25,279 nt of DNA, taken from a virus. Below are positions 19,397 through 25,279 of this stretch, in pieces. The stretch lies in IMG/VR virus record IMGVR_UViG_3300043099_000440, positions 1-25,279 of that record, one strand, 5' to 3'. The notes below the pieces were generated by a model. That model searched no databases, was not told where the DNA came from, and saw nothing but the letters and a program-made list of their open reading frames with translations. The number at the start of each line of letters is the position of its first letter. Position 1 is the first letter of the stretch. Position numbers and translations under genes: made by a program.

Positions 19397-19896
19397 GCTG
19401 AGATCAAGTTCTTACTCACTAGTGATATTCCCCTTCTCTAGTGACTTTCTCTTACTCTTGCTTCGTGTTGCCGTTCGCACTAGGCTTCGCCCAGATGCTC
19501 ACTCTCGCAGCTAACGCTGCTCACCGGAGGAGATAAACAATCCGGCAAGGAGAGTTGCGAGTGAGCATAGTACCCCCAAGACTCAGCATTACTGCCTATC
19601 TTGGGGGAGTACTATACAAAAAGGAGATCAACGATCCGTATAAGTGTCGTCGTTCGTTTCGCAATTACAGTCATGAGTGATGGCTACCCGTTCGGGAAAC
19701 TCTTGCCCTTCTCGTAGGCGTGACTGTCAGCACTCTGCAACTTTGAGACCGATGCAGATGTTTAATCCAGCCCAAGAGGGATGGCTGGAACCATTTAGTC
19801 GCTCGTGCGTCCGATGTTTCAGGTGGCGCAGAAGGTACACGGTCGTTATTTGACGACAAAGCGAATATAGAGCATCGTAGGGGAAACGTCAACACT
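19397..19896 (+). ncRNA. Candidate structured RNA or packaging-site leader upstream of terL
   Basis: 500 bases without a convincing gene but full of inverted repeats. (a) TCACTAG 19416-19422 with CTAGTGA 19438-19444, followed by CTTTCTCTT. (b) ATGCTCAC 19495-19502 with GTGAGCAT 19561-19568, plus TCGCA 19505-19509 with TGCGA 19556-19560; this stem encloses CCGGA 19524-19528 with TCCGG 19541-19545. (c) A 15-pair stem, ATAGTA 19567-19572 and CCCCCAAGA 19573-19581 with TCTTGGGGG 19599-19607 and TACTAT 19610-19615, with a 2-base bulge. (d) ACAGTCATG 19667-19675 with CGTGACTGT 19719-19727. (e) CTGCA 19735-19739 with TGCAG 19753-19757. (f) TCCAGCC 19766-19772 with GGCTGGA 19783-19789. (g) GTCGT 19842-19846 with ACGAC 19853-19857. 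Such density fits a large structured RNA or a cos/pac region next to terL. I recognise no known RNA family. Confidence 0.45.
19416..19453 (+). terminator. Weak rho-independent-like terminator after the 19202 gene
   Basis: TCACTAG (19416-19422) pairs with CTAGTGA (19438-19444), loop 15 bases, followed by pyrimidine-rich CTTTCTCTT. The stem is AT-rich and the tract imperfect, so it may be a weak terminator, or simply the first element of the structured leader. The first ten bases also form a perfect palindrome TCACTAGTGA (19416-19425). Confidence 0.35.
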
Positions 19897-21615
19897 ATGA
19901 ATGAAGAAAATCAGGAAATTATCGAGAAAGTTCTAGCCTATAAGCTGGAAGAACATCCTACGTTGCCGGCCCCTGGTAAGCGGCAGCGCCTGGAGATGAT
20001 TGAGAACATTGGCCCGGAGAAGGTGCTTGATCTGTTTCTCATGAGGGAGAACAAGATTAAGGCTGAGCAGAACGATCCGATGCGCTATGGCCACGAGTTG
20101 CCGCACTGGCCCGATGCAGATAAGCTGCTAGAGCGCTATAATGAGCTGGTCGTCCTCGGCGGGAACCGCTCTGGTAAAACCGAGTTCGCAGCCAAACGTA
20201 TGGCTGAAGCTTTTATTGGCACTGACCTTAACGGCCATACACCCGACTGGATCAAGGAGCGTCACGGGAAACGTAACATCCGCATCTGGTGCCTGCACAC
20301 TACCCACATGACCAGTGTGTCCGCCCAGCAAAACGTCTTCTACAAGTACCTGCCGCCTGAGATACGGAACATCAAACGTACTAATCATACACAGATTAGT
20401 TTTAGCCAGAAGAACGGCTTTAGCGACAATACGGCTGTGTACATGGGTAACCAGATCTGGTTCCTTAACTACGCCCAGGACATTAAGGTCGTCGAAGGTG
20501 GTGAGGTGGACTACGTCTGGTGCGATGAGCTTGTCCCGCAGAACTGGCTAGAGACACTCCGCTACCGTCTGGTCACCCGCTCGGGTAAGCTGATTGTTAC
20601 CTTTACCCCAGTGCAAGGCTACACCCAGGTCGTGAAGGAGTACATCAATAGTGCCAAGGTCACGGCTACCCGCAAATCTCCACTCTTACCCAATAACAAT
20701 GTTCTAACCGTCCCCAAGGGTGAGATGCCCTATATGGCTGAGAACCTGTATGGCCGGCACGCTTGTATCTGGTATCATACGGAACTTAACCCGTACAACA
20801 ACTGGGAGCGGATGAAGCAGGAGCTTTCGGGGCGCTCCAGCCACGACATCAAGATCCGCGCTTATGGTTGGGCAGATCAGACGGCTGGCTCCGAATTTCC
20901 CATGTTTGGTGACCATAATCTGTGGAAAGGTGACGCGGAGGACGTTATTCCTGACGGGAGCAACTATATGGCTGTCGATCCGGCTGGGGCGCGGAACTGG
21001 TTTATGCTCTGGGCTAGGGCAGACAAGCACGGTATACTGTGGGTCTACCGTGAGTGGCCCGACCAAAGCTACGGTGAATGGGCGCTGCCTAGCGACAAGC
21101 CCGACGGTCGAGCTGGACCGGCACAGAAGGCGGGTGCAGGCCGCGGGGTCAACGAGTACACTGAGCTTATCTGGAGCCTGGAGACTGCCGGGGACAAGCG
21201 CGAGATGATCGTGGACCGTTGGATTGACCCAAGGACTGCCGGCACAGAGACGATCACTAAGGACGGCGGTGTCACCGTACTTGACCTGCTTAGTCAGGCT
21301 GACAATCCACTCATCTTTACGCCCGCTGCTGGCCTGCCAATTGAGGAGCGGGTGCTATTAATCAATGATCTTTTGTCATGGGATAGAGAAAAACCAATGG
21401 TAAAAGGTGAAAACCACCCAAAACTGATGGTACATGAGTCTTGCCAGAACTTGATTTATAGTTTAAAGGAATGGACTGGACAAGATGGACAAAAAGGTGC
21501 TAGTAAAGATCCTATCGACGCTTTAGGGTATATGGTTGTGATGCAGCCGCAATACTTTGGCGGCTTGGATTGGGAAAAGCAATCTAAACGAATGTCTATG
21601 ACCGGAAGTTATTAA
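19897..21615 (+). CDS. terL: Terminase large subunit
   Basis: 572 residues. The ATPase half has Walker A VVLGGNRSGKTEF (GGNRSGKT at 88-95), Walker B VDYVWCDEL (about 203-211) and the coupling motif VTFTP (about 234-238). The nuclease half has MAVDPAGARNWF (Asp near 360), IVDRWIDPRTAG (about 438-449) and DPIDALGYMV near 537, the acidic residues of the RNase H-like fold. It packages phage DNA into the procapsid through the portal and cuts it. The start follows AACGTCAACACT with AGGGG 13 bases further up, so initiation is weakly SD-like at best. The last ~200 bases from about 21355 are AT-rich unlike the rest, pointing to a recombined C-terminal part. The portal gene follows after two bases. Confidence 0.93.
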   Translation: MNEENQEIIEKVLAYKLEEHPTLPAPGKRQRLEMIENIGPEKVLDLFLMRENKIKAEQNDPMRYGHELPHWPDADKLLERYNELVVLGGNRSGKTEFAAKRMAEAFIGTDLNGHTPDWIKERHGKRNIRIWCLHTTHMTSVSAQQNVFYKYLPPEIRNIKRTNHTQISFSQKNGFSDNTAVYMGNQIWFLNYAQDIKVVEGGEVDYVWCDELVPQNWLETLRYRLVTRSGKLIVTFTPVQGYTQVVKEYINSAKVTATRKSPLLPNNNVLTVPKGEMPYMAENLYGRHACIWYHTELNPYNNWERMKQELSGRSSHDIKIRAYGWADQTAGSEFPMFGDHNLWKGDAEDVIPDGSNYMAVDPAGARNWFMLWARADKHGILWVYREWPDQSYGEWALPSDKPDGRAGPAQKAGAGRGVNEYTELIWSLETAGDKREMIVDRWIDPRTAGTETITKDGGVTVLDLLSQADNPLIFTPAAGLPIEERVLLINDLLSWDREKPMVKGENHPKLMVHESCQNLIYSLKEWTGQDGQKGASKDPIDALGYMVVMQPQYFGGLDWEKQSKRMSMTGSY

Positions 21616-21617
21616 AT

Positions 21618-23723
21618 ATGATATCGCCAGTTGATCCTTTAGCTATTGCTTCTGATACGCCTGACATTGGCGAGCTATTGAGCGAGTACAACCGCTCGAT
21701 GATTAACTCGTCACAGGGCAACTTGGTGACTAAGTTTGATAACATCCGTTTTGCTCGCTGGGCAGGACAGACTGATGACGGCAAAAAGCACAGTACTGCG
21801 CGCCCCGAGGGTAGCCCGGCATGGCCGTTTGAAGGTGCGAGCGACGTTCGCAACCGCCTCATCGACTCGTCCTGCAACGAACTCTCCGCACTGCTCGTCA
21901 CAGCCTTTCAACGTGCAACCATTCGAGCATCCGGGGTCACACTCGATGATGCACCGATGAGCGGCATTGCGACGAACCTTTTGCACTGGATTCGTGACTC
22001 TAAGATGCCGCAGGAGCTGCGTAAAGAAGCTGAACTTGGCGCTCAGTACGCTTTGCAGTACGGTTGGTCTGCATTCTTCGTAGGCTGGCAGCAGAGTATT
22101 AGCAAGCGCACACAAGAAATTACCGCTGAAGAACTCTTCCAGATGGCCGCGCAGGCGCAGGGCTCTGTGCTTGCGGAACTGCCGCAGATGATCCTTGATG
22201 CGCCCGACCAGGCTGCTGCGATCATTCAGGCTGCGATCCCTGACCTTGATGCGGATAACGCCAAGCGCATGGTCAATGAGATGGCCACGACCGGACGTGC
22301 GACGTATGACCAAGAGTACGTCAGCCGGAACCTTCCCGAGATCGTTGCGCTTAAGCCTTGGGATGAGATCATCGTTCCACCAGAGACGGCTGACTTGCAG
22401 CGATCACGGGTCATTTACCGTAGGACATGGATGTCCGAGGTTGAGTTGCGTGAGAAGATCACTACGGAAGGTTGGGACCCAGCTTGGGTTGAGCGTGCGC
22501 TGCAACAGATCGGAAAGAGCAGCACGTTCTACAACATCAACCTGCTGCCGACAACGACCATGTTGGTTTACAACGGCGTAAACTACATGAACATGGTGGA
22601 GGTTGTTTATGCTTACACGAAGAGTCTCGACGGAAAAGCTCCCGCCATCTACTTCACCGTTTTTTGTCCGCAAGCCGCGTCCAATCGAAAAGAAGATGCA
22701 GCCTCGTGGGCTATTCATCAGCGACTTGATTACGCTCATGGCGAATACCCGTTTGTGGAATTCCGTCGTGAACAGTTGCGCCGCGCTATTACTGATACTC
22801 GTGGTATACCCGAACTGGCTGTCACTGATCAAGACGAGATCAAGGCGCAGCACGATTCCATTCGGGATCACACTGCCTTCTCGACTCTACCTCCCATCAA
22901 AGTCGTCAAACGAATTGGTGCCATCAACAAGGTGGGCCCAGGAGTACAGCTCCCTGTCGTAAGTCCAACGGACTACAGCTTCATGGAGCCGCCGGCACGC
23001 GAGCCTACGGTGGCGTTTAACTTAATCAACCGCGTCGAGGCCAACCACGCTGCTTACTTTGGCACGATTAATCCGGCAATACCTCCAGCAAAGACGCAGA
23101 TGCTCCAGCAGTTGCTCGTTAATAGCTGGTTGCTTAGCTGGCGTAGCATCTACCGGCAGATGTTTGCGCTGTGCTGCCAGTACATGAGTCCAGAGGAGAT
23201 CATGCGCGTCACCGGCGGGCAGTTGCCGCAAAGCATGTCTGAGATACACAACGAGTTCGATCTTAACGTTCGCTTTGACGTGATGGACATGGACAAGGAG
23301 TACATCGCGCAGAAGATCGACTTCCTCACGAAGGTTGCTCAGTTGGACACTGGTGGTGTGTTAAACAGAACACGGCTGACCGAGATGATGATCCAAGCTA
23401 TTGCGCCTGAGATGGCAAGCGAGCTTATCGTGAATCAACAGCAGGCCAGTGTGCAGATGTTCAAGGGTGTGCAAAGTGACATTGGCAACATGCTGCTCGG
23501 CAACGAGGCGCTGTATCAAGAGAATGACCCGGCTGCACAGACTAAGCTGCAATACGCGCAGCAGGTGATGCAGTCCAACCCGAAAGCGCAGGCGGCGCTC
23601 CAGCAAGACGAGAACTTCCGGGCGCTCTTTGAGAACTACGTTAAGAGCCTTCAGATGTCTGTTATGCAACAACAGAACGCGCAAGTTGGCCGGATTGGTG
23701 TAACTCCTGTATCTCAACAATGA
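21618..23723 (+). CDS. Portal protein
   Basis: 701 residues directly after terL and before the scaffold and capsid genes, the standard place of the portal. Visible features: an N-terminal RFARWAGQTDD...WPFEGASDVRNRLID region typical of large podovirus portals; a clip/stem-like central part with the aromatic-rich EVVYAYTKSLDGKAPAIYFT; the RTWMSEVELREKI segment; and a long helical C-terminus ending in Gln-rich sequence (about 600-700). Twelve copies should form the DNA entry ring at one capsid vertex and dock the terminase. Size is near that of P22-like portals (about 725). Assignment rests on context and general resemblance rather than on a single diagnostic motif. ATGA overlap with the next gene. 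Confidence 0.8.
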   Translation: MISPVDPLAIASDTPDIGELLSEYNRSMINSSQGNLVTKFDNIRFARWAGQTDDGKKHSTARPEGSPAWPFEGASDVRNRLIDSSCNELSALLVTAFQRATIRASGVTLDDAPMSGIATNLLHWIRDSKMPQELRKEAELGAQYALQYGWSAFFVGWQQSISKRTQEITAEELFQMAAQAQGSVLAELPQMILDAPDQAAAIIQAAIPDLDADNAKRMVNEMATTGRATYDQEYVSRNLPEIVALKPWDEIIVPPETADLQRSRVIYRRTWMSEVELREKITTEGWDPAWVERALQQIGKSSTFYNINLLPTTTMLVYNGVNYMNMVEVVYAYTKSLDGKAPAIYFTVFCPQAASNRKEDAASWAIHQRLDYAHGEYPFVEFRREQLRRAITDTRGIPELAVTDQDEIKAQHDSIRDHTAFSTLPPIKVVKRIGAINKVGPGVQLPVVSPTDYSFMEPPAREPTVAFNLINRVEANHAAYFGTINPAIPPAKTQMLQQLLVNSWLLSWRSIYRQMFALCCQYMSPEEIMRVTGGQLPQSMSEIHNEFDLNVRFDVMDMDKEYIAQKIDFLTKVAQLDTGGVLNRTRLTEMMIQAIAPEMASELIVNQQQASVQMFKGVQSDIGNMLLGNEALYQENDPAAQTKLQYAQQVMQSNPKAQAALQQDENFRALFENYVKSLQMSVMQQQNAQVGRIGVTPVSQQ

Positions 23724-23971
23724 CGGAAAATCAAAAGGACGCCTTTGGCTTTTCAGGGAAGAACTCCGTCTGGAGCGAGGTGTTAAAAGTTATTGAGCAG
23801 TTGCAAGAGCAACATTGGATGCTTGCTATAAGTAAAGACTGCAAAGGAGAAGATAGGATACATGCGGCAGGGCAGGCTGACGGAATTAATTTACTTTTGA
23901 GCACACTTATTGAATTAAGAAAACAAGCTAGAGAATTAAACGGCTTGACAACAAACGAAGATTTGGCATAA
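23720..23971 (+). CDS. Small conserved protein between portal and scaffold (83 aa)
   Basis: 83 residues with VWSEVLKVIEQLQEQHWMLA and EDRIHAAGQADGINLLLSTL. The 'IHA.G..dGin.ll..l..lR..A' pattern is frequent in small phage proteins found next to portal genes. Function unknown, perhaps an accessory of head assembly. All helical. ATGA overlap with the portal stop. A promoter-like sequence lies in its 3' end. Confidence 0.65.
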   Translation: MTENQKDAFGFSGKNSVWSEVLKVIEQLQEQHWMLAISKDCKGEDRIHAAGQADGINLLLSTLIELRKQARELNGLTTNEDLA

Positions 23972-23972
23972 C
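23945..23972 (+). promoter_or_regulatory. Sigma-70-like promoter ahead of scaffold and capsid genes
   Basis: Perfect -35 TTGACA (23945-23950), 16-base spacer and CATAAC (23967-23972; 4 of 6 of TATAAT). It lies inside the end of the preceding gene, 62 bases before the scaffold start. An extra promoter here would give the high capsid expression typical of head genes. Confidence 0.45.
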
Positions 23973-23986
23973 GCTAAAAGCGGGCT

Positions 23987-24003
23987 AACCAGCGTTACTG
24001 GTT
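23987..24003 (+). promoter_or_regulatory. Hairpin in the scaffold leader
   Basis: AACCAG (23987-23992) pairs with CTGGTT (23998-24003) around CGTTA, followed by TGATTAAATAAGGA. There is no U-tract, so not a clear terminator. It may stabilise the 5' end of the transcript from the promoter at 23945. AAGGA (24013-24017) is 16 bases from the chosen start, too far for a normal ribosome-binding site. Confidence 0.3.
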
Positions 24004-24033
24004 TGATTAAATAAGGACTTGCTACCTATTAGC

Positions 24034-25032
24034 ATGAACGAAACACAATCACAGCCTGACGCCGGGAGTCAGGAGGCAGGCAGTACACCCGTTGCATCAA
24101 AACTCGGTTTGCTGGACCAGCAAAGTCTTAGTGACCTGCTCAAGTCTGGTTTCCTTGACGAGAAGGAGGCGACTCCCGCCAAACAGGAGCAGGCAGAACC
24201 TGAAGTAGAGACTGAGGAGCCAATTGTGGACTCGGAAGTTGAAGCGCAGGTGGAAGCCGATCAGCCCATTGAAGAAGAAGCTGAAGCTGAAGAAAGTTCG
24301 TTAAGCAAGGGTGTCCAGAAGCGCATCAACAAGTTAGTTGCTGCGAAGAAGGCCGCTCAAGCTGAACTGGAAGCGCAAAAGTCGCGTTTGTCTGAACTGC
24401 AAAGGGAACTGGAGACTGCAAAGTCCTCGGTGCCGGCAAGACAGGTGGACGTATCTGATGTTGTCGAGCGTTTGTCTACACTTGAACAAGTGAAGGAAGA
24501 GCGCCAGAGAGCGTTGGATGTCATTTTGTGGTGCGAAGAGAACCCGGATGGTGGAGTCATCACCCTGCCCGATGGCACGGATAGAGATCTCACCGACCAG
24601 GAAGTTCGCAGCATGAAGAGACTGGCGATTCGGCGCAAGGAAATCGAGCTGCCAGCCCGCGAAGAGTACCTGCAACAGCAGTCCTACGTCGAGGGTGAAG
24701 TGGTGAAAGACTTTCCTTGGTGGAGCAAGCCAGAGACTGAGGAGTATCAAACTGCTCAACAGATTCTGCGTGAGTTTCCAGAGCTGAAGAAGCGCCGGGC
24801 AGATTGGAAACATGTAGCTGGATTATTAGTTATGGGAATCAAAGCCTACGGCGAAAAGAAAGCACAGAAGAAACCAACTGCACCGATCAAACGCGCCCCT
24901 GCTCAACCGTCGATTAAGGCGGCACCTGCAAGGACGACCCAGACGGACCTTCAGAAGGCCAAGCAATCGTTCATTCGGAACAATTCAAGAGATGGGATGA
25001 CTGACGTAATCAAAGCAATGGGACTTGTGTAA
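24034..25032 (+). CDS. Capsid scaffold / assembly protein
   Basis: 332 residues from ATG 24034 (MNETQSQPDAGSQEAG); a TTG at 24019 would add five residues. The N-terminal third is strongly acidic (EPEVETEEPIVDSEVEAQVE). A coiled-coil segment follows (about 90-140: INKLVAAKKAAQAELEAQKS), then a helical middle region (about 170-260), and a basic Ala/Pro-rich C-terminus. Acidic, coiled-coil and basic-tailed proteins right before the capsid gene are scaffold proteins that guide capsid assembly and leave the head before packaging. The call rests on position and composition. Confidence 0.8.
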   Translation: MNETQSQPDAGSQEAGSTPVASKLGLLDQQSLSDLLKSGFLDEKEATPAKQEQAEPEVETEEPIVDSEVEAQVEADQPIEEEAEAEESSLSKGVQKRINKLVAAKKAAQAELEAQKSRLSELQRELETAKSSVPARQVDVSDVVERLSTLEQVKEERQRALDVILWCEENPDGGVITLPDGTDRDLTDQEVRSMKRLAIRRKEIELPAREEYLQQQSYVEGEVVKDFPWWSKPETEEYQTAQQILREFPELKKRRADWKHVAGLLVMGIKAYGEKKAQKKPTAPIKRAPAQPSIKAAPARTTQTDLQKAKQSFIRNNSRDGMTDVIKAMGLV

Positions 25033-25066
25033 GTCCTTAACAATCAAACGCAGTTTACTCTTACTT

Positions 25067-25279
25067 ATGGCTATTCTTACTGAACCCCAACTTAGCGGTC
25101 GCGGTCTACGCGAAGACTTGATGGACATGATTGCGCTCGTTGACGCAAAGGACACTCCTTTTACGTCGATGGCTCGCAAAGGCAGCAAGCCCGGGAATAT
25201 GTACTTCCGCTGGCAGTCTGACTCGCTTCCTACCCCTCAGGTAGGTGGTGTGGTTGACGGCACGGACGTTTCCACCTAC
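25067..25279 (+). CDS. Major capsid protein, N-terminal part (window ends inside)
   Basis: 71 codons before the window edge, starting MAILTEPQLSGRGLREDLMD and continuing with the DTPFTSMARKG segment, FRWQSDSLPTPQVGGVVDG and GTDVSTY. The 'R.DL.D.I...D..DTPF.S......W..DSL......' pattern matches the SU10-type major capsid proteins of podoviruses, as I recall them. The HK97-fold core lies beyond the window. It is preceded by TTTACTCTTACTT without Shine-Dalgarno motif, 34 bases after the scaffold stop. Cut at the right end. Confidence 0.8.
   Translation, partial: MAILTEPQLSGRGLREDLMDMIALVDAKDTPFTSMARKGSKPGNMYFRWQSDSLPTPQVGGVVDGTDVSTY

Noticed and set aside
19567-19615. Rho-independent terminator at the 15-pair stem in the terL leader
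   Set aside because: No T-tract follows the stem on either strand (TACAAAAAGG on the + strand).
1-25279. CRISPR array, integrase or attachment site
   Set aside because: No regularly spaced repeats and no tyrosine or serine recombinase motif were seen; the short HTH_17 protein alone does not show lysogeny.

Overview
The window is most likely part of a tailed, double-stranded DNA bacteriophage genome. It holds a large terminase, portal, scaffold-like protein and the start of a major capsid protein, together with phage-type replication and recombination genes. There is no integrase, rRNA, tRNA or host housekeeping gene. The capsid start resembles the SU10-type capsid family, and the three open frames at the left end look like internal virion proteins, so a podovirus-like virion is my best guess (inference). 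Most starts lack a Shine-Dalgarno motif and sit behind A/T-rich sequence, which hints at a host lineage that uses SD-poor initiation. I cannot name the host.

Layout. 1-4.7 kb: end of the virion module (three virion-associated proteins, then a small basic protein). 4.86-9.28 kb: rightward early genes, namely a metallophosphoesterase, small DNA-binding proteins, an OB-fold ssDNA-binding-like protein, a Holliday-junction-resolvase-like nuclease, two related replication-accessory-like proteins and the N-terminal half of a DnaB-type helicase. 9.27-12.95 kb: an intervening block with a RecE/Exo VIII-like PD-(D/E)XK nuclease, small proteins, an HNH endonuclease and a cytosine-C5 methyltransferase whose DNA is open in a second frame for about 1.2 kb. 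12.92-16.07 kb: the C-terminal half of the helicase, then about ten small coupled genes, many coiled-coil, and an HTH protein that may be a small terminase. 16.07-17.92 kb: six leftward genes, including a GP88-like protein. 17.92-18.79 kb: a gene-poor divergent region of odd composition with one good rightward terminator. 18.79-19.40 kb: two small genes. 19.40-19.90 kb: a non-coding leader dense in inverted repeats. 19.90 kb to the end: terminase large subunit, portal, small protein, scaffold and capsid (cut by the window edge).

How it works together. The early block is a tightly coupled operon, with ATGA, TAATG and ATGAATAA overlaps at most junctions. It supplies replication and recombination functions; no DNA polymerase or primase is seen here. 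The right-hand block packages DNA and builds the head. The leftward block is probably accessory or host-takeover.

The most notable points are: (1) a replicative helicase split into two free-standing ORFs, with Walker A in one and Walker B 3.6 kb away in the other, and a near-identical 16-base sequence at the break on both sides; (2) the methyltransferase/WPTP-repeat double-frame locus; (3) the roughly 500-base structured leader in front of terL, which could be a structured RNA or a packaging site. All function calls come from reading motifs by eye; no database search was possible.
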